From Leucocoprinus leucothites (Eukaryota; Basidiomycota; Agaricomycetes; Agaricales; Agaricaceae), in NCBI GenBank assembly GCA_013368445.1, contig JAACJO010000031.1, positions 62,001 to 126,000 of the forward strand: a stretch of DNA of 64,000 bases, in the 5' to 3' direction. The notes beneath the pieces are model-generated. The model saw nothing but the letters and a program-made list of their open reading frames with translations. It did not search any database and was not told the DNA's origin. The translations under genes were made by a program, and so were the position numbers. This document shows positions 18,690 through 31,232 of the stretch, piece by piece. How positions within the stretch are numbered: position 1 is the stretch's first letter; every line of letters starts with the position of its first letter.

Positions 18690-20404
18690 CTCTATGGGAA
18701 ATGGAGTTTTACTCGCAGGAGGACGACATACACATTAACATTTTCCCTAATGGCAACACGTTTAACCTGCGTGTCAAATTATCTACAAGTGAAAGATTAA
18801 CCACTAACACCAGCCAACGAAAAGGTGAGAGAAGAACAGATAGAGCTAGCTTTTCAATACAACTCATGTTCCAGAAAGCCGGTGAAACTCCTAATACATC
18901 ATCATTCACAGGCGGCTCAGGGCATCACCCATCCACCACTTATTACATTCCTTTACTACCAGAGCGAATACGGGTTTCTTCACAACAAGGGCCTCAACGA
19001 GAACGAGAATATAAATAAAAGAGATTAGAGTGAAGCAGAAATAAGCACCTGAGAAGAACGGAGGTGGAATATCAGAGGCATAGGAGGGATATGAGACTTC
19101 CAGTGCGCTCAATCATGAACGAAATACCAAAAAAAGCAGTGCAAGATACTTTCGTGGATGACATAGAACCACACTTCCCTGGCATGCTGGGTGGATTAGT
19201 CGATTCGGCTCAGTTGTACTGAATAGGTATAGTGGGTGGTATATTTTAAGCCTTCACATCATCATAGTGCTTTTAATCCTTTTCATTCGGGCGTCTCGAT
19301 GACCGTGCGTTCGTACAGAGCTCACCAGTGGAAGATTGAAGATGTTGCACCGCTTAATGAAACCTTTATTCGCACAGCGGACAGAGCATCTCGTCATAGA
19401 ATGTGCTCCTTATAAGGGTAGCTGTTTTCCTCTTTGGATACTTCACACGCGGGTTTTATATTAGTAGCAAGCGAAACGAGCTAGGTCCGAAACGTCGTTT
19501 ATGTACCTTGATTCAAAAGTTACCTTGACGTCTATTTATGTCGATCACGGCGCAACCTTTTGGATCAGACCTCCAGATTCATCGCCTCTGAAAATTATGC
19601 AACATTCCACTCGGCACTCGTTTCCAGTGAACAGCACCCTAGCATCAACCTGGGTCGATGCTATAACTAACATCCATTCTGGGATTTCGTGACCTTCCTG
19701 GAGCTCGATAGTCCTTGGCGCAAGGCGGAAATCAGATTTTGTCGGTGATGCATATCAAGGCTCGGAGAGCAACGGGTTATAGCCTGCGGCTATTACACCT
19801 ATATCTGGGGCTGAAGGGGCGGATTCACCTCTATCTCAGTAATGTTGGTTGTGACTAACTGGTTTCTTTCAGGTTTAACAAGATCTTGACAGAAGTTGAA
19901 AACTTGATGCTATCACTGTGAACATCGAGATTGAGACTTGCGGTAAGTCGTACGTGCACTTGTGCATTTTGTTAGAGACAAGAGTCTAAAGTTGTCGCCT
20001 CGTGTAGGAATGGGGCATCCGAAGAGTGATCAATAGCCCCCCTGCCCCGGCTGGTCGGTTAGAACTAGATGCATCTTGAGTTTGGAAGTGGCATTAACTC
20101 GGGGGACCGCCGCTGAGTATCTAACCTTCTTGGGTCGATGGTACGTCACCATAAAAAGATCTCGACAAGTAAAGAAAAAACCATGACACTGGAGCATTAA
20201 ATCGATTCGCCCAAACTGGCTCCCAGGGTCAACGCCAAAGTTGAGAGATCGACTCGAGTCTTTAATGCGTTGGGTGTACAAGATAGAGCTCCGCTGGAAA
20301 CAAATCCATTCGGGTCGCACTAGCCAAACAGGACACCTACCTCAAGAGTACTTGCGGGATTTTCCACTTATTCATTCATGAATCTAGATCATAATCAAGG
20401 TGGC
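18690..20404. other. Segment present only in duplication copy A
   Basis: Together with 18423-18689 this is 1.98 kb that has no counterpart in copy B. I see no convincing gene or mobile-element ends; only a 5-bp ACCTT/AAGGT inverted match borders it. Confidence 0.4.
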
Positions 20405-20706
20405 GAAGGCTTAAACTTAGTCCTCTGACACTTGAATGGCCCGGAAGGTAGAGTAAACCTTGTAAGCTCAAGCTGAGAATACCAGACTAACAGGAAATAT
20501 AGAGCAACACTCGACGGCTTTACATTGTAGCTTTGATTTATCCTATATAACAATTCGTTCGGGCAAGTAACACAAGAGAAGAGAGAAGAGGCTTGGACAA
20601 GTCAAGGACGAACATATGGGGCTCGAAGGGGAAAGGGAGGGGAATATGAATACATCGCAGTCACGGGCGTTTAGCCGTATTGGTGACACTGGGTAAATAT
20701 ATCACC

Positions 20707-21495
20707 TTAGGTCGGGTTAACGAAATGGACCGTGGCGCCGTTATTCTCGGTTCCACTTATAACCCCTTGCCAAGCCCACTGATGTATAACCGAATATTTT
20801 ATCAGTATGTGATCGATATTTGATGTGGAGACTAGCGGGGCAACTCACGTTGATATAGCCTCCATCGCCCTGCCTCCTGAACGTCCCACTCCTGAGCCAA
20901 TAGATCTCATATCTAACAAAGCATTAGGTCCACTCCTAGCAACACACACACACAATGCCTACCCAACAGTTCCGCCAATTTGAAGATCAAACTCTTGATG
21001 TTGATGCCCCCAATCCTTGCCTTTTTCGCCGCTGAAGTCGGTCTGGTGCTTGACGTGGCAAACCACCCAGTTGAAATCGGGATATTGCTGACGACCCTTC
21101 GCAACTATGTCTTTGGTAAACTTTTCTCGGCCCTATAATCGAAAAAAATGTTAATCTTTGGACATGTTCGCTCAGGGTAAACTAGATCGAAAATATACCT
21201 CGTTATCATGTTGAACGCCTTCAAGGATTGACTTTATAAGTCCGCCGACACTTTTCGCTATATCGGCAGCTTGTCGTCGCTCGATGGAGTGGTCTTCCCT
21301 GCGGGCAACCCCAAAGCTGTCATCGAGGTGTCGAGTCTCAAGCTCTGGAGAGCGGCGGGCGACTTGACCGTCAGAGAGAATGTCGCGTTTGGTCATATCA
21401 GAGGTGCCCCTGACATCGACAGTGGGGATGGCAGAAGCCATAGTGAGGAGGGCCAAGGTGAAGATACCCCCAAAACGTAAGGTGGAGAAATGCAT
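20707..21495 (-). CDS. Small secreted protein with propeptide, copy A
   Basis: The signal peptide (MHFSTLRFGGIFTLALLTMASA) is followed by a propeptide-like region with four dibasic sites: TKR, VARR, GVARR and ERR, typical for Kex2-type cleavage. Exon 1 is 21495-21199, followed by three short introns. The mature part reads CHVKHQTDFSGEKG, WGHQHQEFDL, GGTVGYEIYWLRSGTF and GDGGYINWAWQG, ending HFVNPT with TAA at 20707-20709. The GYEIYW/GDGGYINWA pattern looks like a conserved fungal secreted domain, but I cannot name it or give it a function. One Cys is seen in the mature part. The coding frame is intact, and the protein differs from copy B at many sites. Confidence 0.75.
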
Positions 21496-23294
21496 TGTGA
21501 GTTTCTGTGAGTTATGTGTAGGAGTGGGCAGGCAGAAAAGGACGTGTCTCGAGAAGAGCTGAAAGGACGAGGCGACCTGAACAATCTGTCTGTTGAGTGA
21601 GGGCTTTTATGTGATTCTGGCCACGACACTGTTGGCTTCAACTCCTCGTCCTCGGCCGTGTTGAGGATCAAATCCCTGGAACAAAAGAATGGACTTCAGA
21701 GAGCCTACATTCGAGTGAATAGAGATGCCGTCAATTCCGAAACATTGCCAAAAAAGCGCTAGAAGATCTTGAAACAGCTAGTGTTCGAGCTTTGCTGTTC
21801 AAGGATGGGTGCGGCGAGCACAAATACCTAGGGCCGAGGAAGCTGCGTTGGCGAACAGAATTGGTTAGGATAGAGGGTCAGGATTTCCTGCCAGATGATA
21901 ACACACCTTTCAAGTCGAATTGACAATACAATAATCCACAATCACGTAACAGATGCAGTCCTGTAGAGACAAGAAACGGCCACTGGTTAAGAACTTCAAT
22001 TGTCTTTGACTCTTTCTTGACATGAACACACTCATATTATCGTTGCTCGCGATGATACGCCTTTGGTCGTGCCGAAAATAAGTCTCACTGCCAAGGAATG
22101 AGAGCTACCGACGATCACCTAGGCTATGATGGCTTTGTCATGTTTCCCCACTTTCTCCAGACCGCTCGATGATCAGGGTCAATATTTCCTATACAAATGG
22201 GCAGTGTAAAAATGCGATCTTACCTCTGGCGTGCAGAAGTGTTTCGCACTTAGCCATCTGGGAACTAGGTATCACCGGAGTTTCAATTGTTCTAGGGGCT
22301 GCATTAGTCGATATGTTGCAATGATGCATGAGAGCGTACCGATGCTGCCGGTGCCAGTGAGGTTTTGAGCGAGGAGTGAGCTAAAATGGAATTACTTACA
22401 CATGCTTAAAGGCCTCGGCAAGATGATCAGAAGATAAGGCAGCGAACCATTGTTAATCAAACAAGCCTTACCAGCTTTGTCCACACTTTATTTGACGGCT
22501 CCTTCTAGCCTGCCTACACTGCTGATATCAATACTCCGTCGCTGCACCATGGCTTCTCACAAGAAATATTCCCAGTCCAAAGTTAAGGTGCATTTGCCTC
22601 CTGAGATGTGTTTGTCTCGCCATACATCAACTTCAAGTTCGAGGAAGGATACTTCCGCGGCCACCGGTCGTGATGCCCGCGCTCATAGGCCACTAAGCAC
22701 CATCATTCTAGCATACGCAAATGATGGAAAGAAGTGGCTTGCGGATGGCACCACATCGCAAACCAGTTCCCTGTATTCACCTCCTACCTTCCGGGTAAGT
22801 AGAACGGCCGCCCCGAAGCTGGATCTATCCTTATATATCGTGTAAAGTCACAGATACAATGCGTGGATATTGAGAATGATATAGCAATGATGGGATTCTC
22901 TGGTCTTAAGAAATCATGGAGTCTTATATTGTGCGGCGAAACGATTTAACGTTCTCGAGCGTTTGACAGATAACTTGAGCTAGCGAGATAAAATGTTAAC
23001 AAAACACATTTAATGCCACCCATATGCTTTTAATCCTTTTCATTTTGGTGATTCAATAGCCTACTCATCTTGTATAATCATTACTGTGAGCGGAAAGTTA
23101 GATTTATTTGCGTGGTGCTCTAGTTCTTCTGCCTAGTGTAGAACATCATCGGTGCGTCCCCGGGCGAACTCGAACGGGGACTCGCAAGAGCGGTATTTCC
23201 TGGGTGCCGCCTGCCGTGGGACAATAAGGGGGCCGGTGGCGAGGGCTTGATGAGCGTGATTACGGTGGGTATCTGTAGAAATGAAATAACGACT
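21496..23294. other. Spacer within copy A
   Basis: Noncoding or decayed DNA, duplicated at 25389-27289. A 131-codon plus-strand frame (22450-22845) is broken in copy B by a 4-nt indel and a stop, so I do not call it a gene. Confidence 0.5.
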
Positions 23295-24193
23295 CTACGA
23301 GGGAGAGGAACAACATGCTTGTTGTGCTCGACTACATTTTCGACGGTGAACGTGAACGTTTGAACATGAAGTGCCTATATTGAGCTGTCTGAAGTATAAA
23401 GCACATCCAGAAAAAACAACTACAACAACCAACAACAGATCTTTACCCCTTCCATCACCCTCCCTAATTATCTTCCTCTCCTTCTCCTCAAACCAACTCT
23501 TCACCTTCTGTCTCTCACTCTTCTTCTCATCACCACCCTTCACAAGCGTCTCGCACAACGTCGCCACGATGAAACTACCATTCCTCTCTCCTTCGGTGCA
23601 CATCGCATGACGACATTTTTGTGGTACCGTGTCGGTGAAGGAAGTCGCAAATTGCGATGCGTCCCAGTTATCTGTAGGCTCAACGGTATGCGTTTTCTTG
23701 TTAAAATGACCACCTTGAAGGAGTGTTTGTACATTCGTGATGTCCATGCGAGGTCAATCGCGTGAGGAGCTGACGCATCAGTTGATGGATATGGAGCAAC
23801 GAGTGTCCAGAAGAGTCTTCGTCGCATTCGTTTTGTCTAAATAGCAGTCAGAAATCTATCTGCGAATGGAAGTGATACAAGGCAACGCGTACCTCCGTCA
23901 GCGTATAGCATCACCTCAGTAGCGACCAAACTACCCCTTGGTTCCCTCACAACCTTGACACCACTCTCCGCAATCCACTGAATCAGAGCCCCACTTGCAG
24001 ATTTTCGGACCTCAACAATGCGGGCTTCTGGGTCCTTTTTACTCGTCTTTGCACGTAAAGTGTCAGTTTCTTCAAAAGAGGCAATTTGATCTGGCATGGG
24101 ATGTCTTCTGCTACGTGGTGTGAGGAGGTAGACAAGCGCGCGGACGCCTTGTGGTTTTTAGCAGATATCGTTTGCTGAGGTTGTGATCTCGGA
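23295..24193 (-). pseudogene. PUF6 3'-end fragment
   Basis: A duplicate of the last exons of the PUF6 gene at 27290-29719. The penultimate exon (QIASFEETDTLRAKTSKK...) is open. The last exon carries a 2-nt and a 1-nt deletion that shift and then restore the frame, and its end is altered by a repetitive TTGTTG stretch. All PUM repeats are missing because the duplication border cuts the gene. No promoter is present, so it is a dead partial copy. Confidence 0.85.
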
Positions 24194-24268
24194 GTGGCTA
24201 TCAATTCAAATCCACGCTCCATAGGTACAAGTCTGCGGGAGTTATATAATTATTGGGCCATTGGGCGA
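24194..24268. other. 75-bp junction filler between duplication copies
   Basis: This sequence matches neither copy. It may be filler from the duplication event or what is left of another insertion. Confidence 0.5.
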
Positions 24269-24604
24269 GCATACTGAGATAAGCAACAGGTATTCACACA
24301 GCACTTTCCTGGCTCATCAGCTTTGCGAAGGTTTAAACTTAGTCCTCTGAAGCTTGAATGGCCCAGAAGGTAGAGGAAACCTTGTAAGCTCAAGCTGAGA
24401 ATACCAGACTAACAGAAAATATAGAGCAGCACCCGACGGCTTTACACTGCAGCTTTGAACTATCCTATACAACAATTCGTTCGGGGAAGTAACACAAGGG
24501 AAGATAGAAGAGGCTTAGACTAGTCGAGGAGGGAAGAGAATATTAATACATCCAGCAGACACGATCATTTAGCCATGTTGGTGGCACTGGGTACATATAT
24601 CACC

Positions 24605-25388
24605 TTAGGTCGGGTTAACGAAATGAACCGTAGCGCCGTTATTCTCGGTTCCGCTTATAACCCCCTGCCAAGCCCACTGATGTATAACGGAATAGTTTAT
24701 CAGTATGGGATCGATATTTGATGTAGAGACTAGCGGGGCAACTCACGTTGATATAACCTCCATCGCCCAGCCTCTTGAACGTTCCACTCCTGAGCCAATA
24801 GATCTCATATCTAACAATGCATTAGGTCCACTCCTAGCAACACATACACAATGCATACCCAACAGTTCCGCCAATTTTGAGATCAAACTCTTGATGTTGA
24901 TGCCCCCAATCCTTGCCTTTTTCGCCATTGAATTGGGTCTCGTGCTTGACATGACAAACCACCCAGTTGAACGCAGGATATTGTTGACGGCCCTTCGCAA
25001 CTACGTCTTTGGTAAACTTTTCTCGGCCCTATAATCGAAACAATGTTGATCTTTGGCTGTGTTCGCTCGGTGTAAATCAAATTGAAAATACCTCATTATC
25101 ACGTTGAATCCCGGCGAGGATTGACCCTATAAGTCCGGCGACACTTTTCGCTATATCTGCAGCTTGTCGTGGCTCGAGGGAGTTGTCTTCCCTGCGGGAA
25201 ACTCCAAACTCGTCATCGAGGTGTCGAGTCTCAAGCTCCGGAGAGCGGCGGGCGACTTGACCGTCAGAGAGAATGTCGCGTTTGGTCATATCAGAGGTGC
25301 CCCTGACATCGACAGTGGGGATGGCAGAAGCCATAGTGAAGAGGGTCAAGGTGAAGATGCCCCAAAAACGCAAGGTGGAGAAATGCAT
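24605..25388 (-). CDS. Small secreted protein with propeptide, copy B
   Basis: Same architecture as copy A: signal peptide (MHFSTLRFWGIFTLTLFTMASA), propeptide with TKR, VARR and GVSRR, then the EKGKDWGHQHQEFDLKIGG core and GYEIYW/GDGGYINWAWQG, ending HFVNPT (TAA 24605-24607). Intron positions are identical. The fourth dibasic site of copy A (ERRQ) is EPRQ here, so the last processing site may be lost. Amino-acid changes also affect the mature part (for example HQTDFSG to HETQFNG). Function unknown. Confidence 0.75.
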
Positions 25389-27289
25389 TGTGAGTTTCTG
25401 TGAGTTATGTGCAGAGGCAGCAAAGGATGTATGTGTCTCGAGAGGAGCTGAAAGGACTATGCGACCTGAAGAATGTGTCTGTTGAGTGAGGGCTTTTATG
25501 TGATTCTAACATGCACTGTTGGCTTCGACTCCTCGTTCTCTGCCGCGTTGAGGATCAAATCCCTGGAACAAAAGAGTGGACTTCAGAGAGCCTACGTTCG
25601 AGCGAATAGAAATGCTGTCAATTCCGAAACAATGCCAAAAAAACGCTAGAAGATCTCGAAACAGTTGGAAGTTTGAGCTTGGCTGTTCAAGGATGTGTAC
25701 GGCGGGCGCAAATATCCAGGGCCGAAGAAGCTGTGTTGGCGAACGTAATTGGGCGTTAGAATAGAGGGTCTGGATTTCCTGCCAGATAATAACATGTCTT
25801 TCAAGCCAGATTGACAAGCTAATAATCCGCAATCGCGTAACAGATGTAGTCCTGTACAGACGAGAACTGGGCAGTTAAGAACTTCAATTTTCTTTCACTC
25901 TTTCTTGACATGAACACTCATGTTATCTTAGCTCGCGATGATCATCACCTTTGGTCATGCCAAAAATAAGTCTCGTTTGCCAAGGAATCAGAGCTGCCGG
26001 TAATCACCTAAGTTATGATGACTTTGTCAGGTTTCCCCGCTTTCTCCACACGGCTCATTGATCAGCGTCAATATTTCCTATACAAATGGGCAGTGTAAAA
26101 ATGTGATCTTACCTCTGGTGGGCAGAAGTGTTTCGCACTTAGCCATCTGGGACCTAGGTATCACCGAAGTTTCACTTGTTCTAGGGGCTGCATTGGTCGA
26201 TATATTGCAATGATGCATGAGAGCGTACCGATGCTACCGGTGCTAGTGATGTTTTGAACGAGAAATGAATTAACAAGGAATTACTTACACATGCTTAAAG
26301 GCCTCGGGCCCAGGGTGGTCGGAGGGGAAGGCAGAGAACCATTGTTCATTAAACAAGTCTTACCAGCTTTGTCCACACTTTATCTGAAGGCTCCTTCTAG
26401 CCTGTCTACGCCGTTGATATCAACACTCCGTCGCTGCACCATGGCTTCTCACAAGAAATACATATTCCCAATCCAAAGTCAAGGTGCATTTGCCTCCTGA
26501 GATGTGTTCATCTCGCCATACATCAACTTCAAGTTCGAGGAAGGATGCTTCTGCGGCCACCGGTCGTAATGCCCGCGCTCATAGGCCACTAAGCATCATC
26601 ATTCTAGCATAGGCAAACGATAGAAAGAAGTGGCTTGCGGATGGCGCCACATCGCAAATCAGTTCCCTGTGTTCGCCTCCTACCTTCCGGGTAAGTAGAA
26701 CGGCCGCCCCGAAGCTGGATCTATCCTTATATATCGTGTAAAGTCACAGATACAATGAGTGGATGTCGAGAATGATATAACAATGATGGGATTCTCTGGT
26801 CTTAAGAAATCATGGGGTCATATTGTGCGGCCGAAACGATTCGACGTTCTCGAGCGTTTGGCAGCCCACTTGAACTAGTAAGATAAAACACATTTAATGC
26901 CACCCAAATGCTTTTAATCCTTTTCGTTTTGGTGATTCGATAGCTTACGCACCTTGTACAGACACAAGCCTGCTCTAGTGTCTGGCAGCGAACTGAGATC
27001 ACTACTGTGAGCGGAAAGTCAGATTTATTTGCGTCGTATACCAATTCTGTTACTTAGCATAGAACATCATCGATGCACTCCCAGGCGAATCTGAACAGGG
27101 AGTCGCAGGAGTGGTATTTCCTGGGTGCCGCCTGTCACAAGACAATAGAAGGGCAGGGCCGAGGACTTGGGAGAGGAACTGCGTGCCTGTTGCGCTGGAC
27201 TACGTTTTTTTGACAGTGAACGTGAACACTTGAACATGAAGAGCGTATATTGAGCTGTCCGACGCATGAAGCCCATCGAGCAAAAACAA
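25389..27289. other. Spacer within copy B
   Basis: Counterpart of 21496-23294. No intact gene seen. Small indels relative to copy A occur throughout, as expected for unconstrained DNA. Confidence 0.5.
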
Positions 27290-29719
27290 CTACAACAACG
27301 CCAGCTTCTCCAACAACAGATCTTTACCCCTTCCACCACCCTCCCTAATCATCTTCCTCTCCTTCTCCTCAAACCAACTCTTCACCTTCTGCCTCTCACT
27401 CTTCTTCTCATCACCACCTTTCACAAGCGTCTCACACAACGTCGCCACGATGAAACAGCCATTCCTCTCTCCTTCGGTGCACATCGCCACGACGACATTT
27501 TGTGGTACCGTGTCGGTGAAGGAGGTCGCAAATTGCGATGCGTCCCAGTTGCCTGTAGGCTCAACGGTTTGAGTTTTCTTGCTAAAGTGACCACCTTGAA
27601 GTAGTGTTTTGTATATCCGTGATGTCCACGCGAGATCAATTGCGTGAGGAGCTGACGCGTCGGATGATGGGTACGGAGCAGCGAGAGAGTCCAGAAGAGT
27701 CTTCATCGCATTCGTTTTGTCTAAATTTTAGTCAGATATATATCTATAAGTGGAACCCAAACATGGTAGCGCATACCTCCGTCAGCATATAGCATCACCT
27801 CAGTAGCGACCAAACTACCCCTTGGTTCCCTCACAACCTTGACGCCACTCTCCGCAATCCACTGGATCAGAGCCTCACTCGCAGATTTCCGAACCTCAAT
27901 CATACGAGCCTCTGGGTCCTTTTTACTCGTCTTCGCACGTAAAGCGTCAGTTTCTTCAAGAGAGGCAATTTGAGCTGGCATGAGGTGTCTTCTGCTACGT
28001 GGTGTGAGGAGGTAGACGAGAGCACGGACGCCTTGTGGTTTTTCACAGATATCGTTTGCTGAGGTCGTGATCTCGGATATTAGGGATTTGGAGAGGAGTT
28101 TTGTGTCGCTGCGGGAGGGAAGGTAAGGAAGGTAAGTTGGATGGTAGACGTGGGGGTGGGGACTTACTCAATGATGTCGAGAGCGGTAAAGAGGACGAGT
28201 TGGGCTTCGTCGTCGATACACATACGTTCTATATGAGGTTTTAGGACTTTGAGAATTTGTTTTCGGTCCTGTGTATGGAAATTTGAGTGAGTCGATCGAC
28301 TTCGGCACGGGAGAAACACTGACCTTGGCAGTTCCCTGTGCGATAAATTCTCGCACTACGCGGCTACCATCTTTTGTGTGCACCATTTCTGCAAGAGCTT
28401 CCTGACAACTACAATGGATCAATATACGCTGCGATGCTGATAAAAAGTCAAGCGCACCTTTCAAATATCTCTCTCCGCAGTTTTTCCTGTTCAGCTTCAT
28501 CGGAAATGGAGTTGATAGCGGCTAGGTATTCCCATAGGGCACGATGGACAACCGCGTGTGTTACGGCGCCCTTGTCTGGATTGTTGAACCTGAGAATTAG
28601 TCAAAGGTAAGCTGAGGGACAAAAAAGATATTATTGAAGCAACATACACGAGAAGGAGGTTTTCTTTCACTGCGCTCAATGTTCGCTTTTTTCTCTCCTC
28701 GTTCGCACCCTCCAGTAACCCTGCAAGGCCTTTCTTTGCACGCTCTTTATCTTCAGCACTACCTGAGGTTACACTAAAGAGGAGGGCATCTTTTCCGTAA
28801 AAGTCGCGTAAGAGAAATGTCCGCTCATATGCATTAGCGTAGAGTTCAAAAGCATCTGCGAGGACAGAGGTCGCTTCCCGGTGGAGTAAAAGTCGGAGGA
28901 TATTTGATTGGAATTCTTGAAGAATGGAAGCTCGATGGGCGGGGCAGAGGCGAATGAGTTTTGAGACGAGGAACTGGAAAGTTGTAAGCAACTGCGAAAA
29001 TTAGGGGAGCAGTCAGAGACGTACTTTTGAGTATTTATTTTGTACGAGATCGCGGTATTTTCCCTTAAGCTCAAGGGCAATTTCGTCCCTTTCCTTCTGC
29101 CGACCCCATTTGACGATAGTCTGAACTATCCGACTTGCATCATGTTTGAAAACAATCTCCTTGACTTTTCCTCGTATCACATTCATGAGATCTTGGACGT
29201 GTTTCTGACGTTCGGCACTGGGAATATTTTTCTGCCTTGCGAGTGACCATACTCTCTTCGCATCGGTAAGTAACGTCGAATGAGGTTTGGCTGCTTTTCG
29301 TTGTTCCAATAGCACCTTTTGTGCTTTATGTGATTCTCTGGCAGCTTTGTGTATTCATTATTGAATATTCTGATGAGGTATGAATCGAACGTACCATTAG
29401 GATCTTTTTGTACTTGTTTCGTGTCTACCATAGTTCCCTCGTCGACAGCCATTGCATCTTCATCTAATAACGCTTCATCGTCTATAATGGCGTCATCCTG
29501 CCCTTCGTCGCCCAAATCTTCCCAATCCCCCGAGCTCCCTTCCTCTAAATCAGAGTCCGACTCTTCGACGATTGGAAATGCATGTGTAACGGGTCGACTC
29601 CGTTTCTTTTCCTTCGACTTTGAGATATCAGGAAATTCTTTCTCGGTACTGCGCCTCTTGGGCTGGGATTCGAGCTTTGTGGATGCCGGTCGCTTTTTTT
29701 TGTTCTTCGCTGCTACCAT
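27290..29719 (-). CDS. PUF6-like nucleolar pumilio protein (PUM-HD and CPL domains)
   Basis: PUF6/PUM3-type RNA-binding protein, which in yeast acts in the nucleolus in 60S ribosome biogenesis and mRNA control. ATG at 29719 gives MVAAKNKKKRPAS, a basic N-terminus. An acidic stretch follows (EESDSDLEEGSSGDWEDL), then PUM repeats with typical signatures (FKHDASRIVQTIVKWG, LLLHREATSVLADAFEL, HTKDGSRVVREFIAQG). The C-terminal CPL region includes DDEAQLVLFTALDIIE and KPQGVRALVYLL. About seven introns; the stop is at 27290. The frame is intact. A 3' fragment is duplicated at 23295-24193. An upstream in-frame non-ATG extension was rejected. Confidence 0.88.
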
Positions 29720-29876
29720 GATGAGTTCGAAAGAGAGGGAGAAGTTTGGAACGAAGAACTGCAAAATTTGGTATTTCCATATCAGTCACAGGGAAGTGAC
29801 TTTGTGACATCAACGCGACCGCGTCACGGCAATTAAGCTCAGGACTTTCGTCCTTCCTAACTGTGGTGGATTATTC

Positions 29877-30716
29877 ATGTGAGTGCTCAATCGAAAAGTA
29901 CCGCGTACTTAGTGCGCTTAGCGTCTCTTAGGCCTCCCAGAGGTGGTTTCAAGAAAAAAACCGCCCCTTCGGACGGAACGGCCACTCCCCATCTACCCGT
30001 GAGTGGTTCTTCATCCAGGCTCAAGGAAAAGTTGTGACCAATATTTAGAGTCTAGCAGAACAATTGTCATACCTCCATCTACCCAAGCCCTTCAAGAATC
30101 CAAATTACACGAAAAATGTCAATCGTAGGGTGAAGAACCTCAAAACCATTCTTGGTCAGGAGCGTGAACGCGAGAAGGCTGATCGGGAGAGGCGACGGCA
30201 GGAGAAAGCGGAGGCTCAGGCTCAGGAGGAAGATAAGATGGAGATTGATGGAGAGCCTGCGGGACCCCAAGCTCAAGAACAGGATGAGGAAGTTCCAACA
30301 TGTACGCTCATGATTCTTCGGCTAGAAAACATGGCCATAGCGGCTTATTCTGTTGGATGTAGATACCTCGATCGAAGCACCTCCTTCCGTCCTTCCTCAA
30401 AGGCGATACTGTGATATAACTGGGCTTGAGGTGAGTTTGTTCTCTCTAAACTGTGTCTATCTACTAATGCCTTCCTCAGGCACCGTATACAGATCCAACA
30501 ACGGGTCTCCGATATCATGACAAGAGCGTGTACGAGGTAATTAAGGCTCTGGTATGTCATTTTCGAGAAACGTTACGATTACGGTACTGATACAAGGTCC
30601 TCAGAGTACAAGCACAGCCAAAGAGTATCTATCCGGTACGTTCATCTTTCCAACTATCCAAGGCTACGTAGCTCACTTCATTTTCAGCTCGTGGTGTCAA
30701 TTCTATTGTGAAATAG
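29877..30716 (+). CDS. IES6-like INO80 chromatin-remodelling subunit (YL1-C domain)
   Basis: Exon 1 supplies only AT (29877-29878). A 53-nt intron (gtgagt...cttag, 29879-29931) follows, and exon 2 (29932-29998) begins with G, so splicing creates the ATG and the N-terminus MPPRGGFKKKTAPSDG. A second intron ends at about 30087, then PFKNPNYTKNVNRRVKNL, the hallmark of IES6. A Glu/Arg-rich helix follows, then the YL1-C domain: RRYCDITGLEAPYTDP and GLRYHDKSVYEVIKAL. The last two exons give ARGVNSIVK with TAG at 30714-30716. IES6 works with ARP5 in the INO80 nucleosome remodeller. No other upstream ATG gives this frame. Confidence 0.82.
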
Positions 30717-31232
30717 CTTGGAGATATAATTCTGAGTTCCTCCGGTCACCCTCCGACTGTTCGCTTTGTTACTGTCTGGGGGAAGAACCTTGGAATATAT
30801 AACTTTCTCACTTTCCAACCCCGAGAATTACACGCCTACAAGGTTGACAGAATGGCTCAAGTTCAAGCACACTCTGCAATACAAGCTCACAAGTCCACTG
30901 TCGATCAGCAACCTAGGATTCGAGTGCTCAATATTCCTCTAGCTGCATGAAAATGCGGCCTGTAGTTCTCTGACTCGCCTGCTGACCCTCCGACCTCACA
31001 CGAATTATTTTCGTGGTGCTAATAGATACATACACCATACTCTTGGTGCCAAGCCTGCCAGAGCTCATTAGCGCTCATTGGGTGCGAGCTCATACCGTCA
31101 CGTGGATGACATCACTGAATCGGCGGCCAACGCGTTTTCTCGGGTTGGCGCTCAGTCCCCTTGTGACTTGGCCGACCAGCTCAGATTTCTTCCTTTCCTC
31201 TACACTCTCTCGTCGTGAAATCCTTGTAGATA
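30717..31232. other. Intergenic, 30717-31232
   Basis: 3' flank of the IES6-like gene and promoter of the next gene. Nothing else recognised. Confidence 0.4.

Larger units (their letters stand above)
20405..24193. repeat. Tandem duplication, copy A
   Basis: This aligns colinearly with copy B (about 24310-28078) at roughly 85-90% by eye, including noncoding DNA. Order: secreted-protein gene, spacer, PUF6 3' end. The right border falls inside a PUF6 exon (last shared bases GTGATCTCGGA at 24193/28078). A 75-bp unmatched stretch separates the copies. Confidence 0.85.
24269..28078. repeat. Tandem duplication, copy B
   Basis: It begins with the 48-bp block also found at 18375-18422, then aligns with copy A. 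It continues without a break into the rest of the PUF6 gene beyond 28078, so copy B is the ancestral location and copy A the derived one. Confidence 0.85.

Noticed and set aside
18423..20404. Transposon with ACCTT ends
   Set aside because: Only five matching bases at the borders and no target duplication.
22450..22845. 131-codon plus-strand frame in duplication copy A
   Set aside because: The counterpart in copy B has a 4-nt insertion and a stop, and no family motif is visible; decay without constraint.
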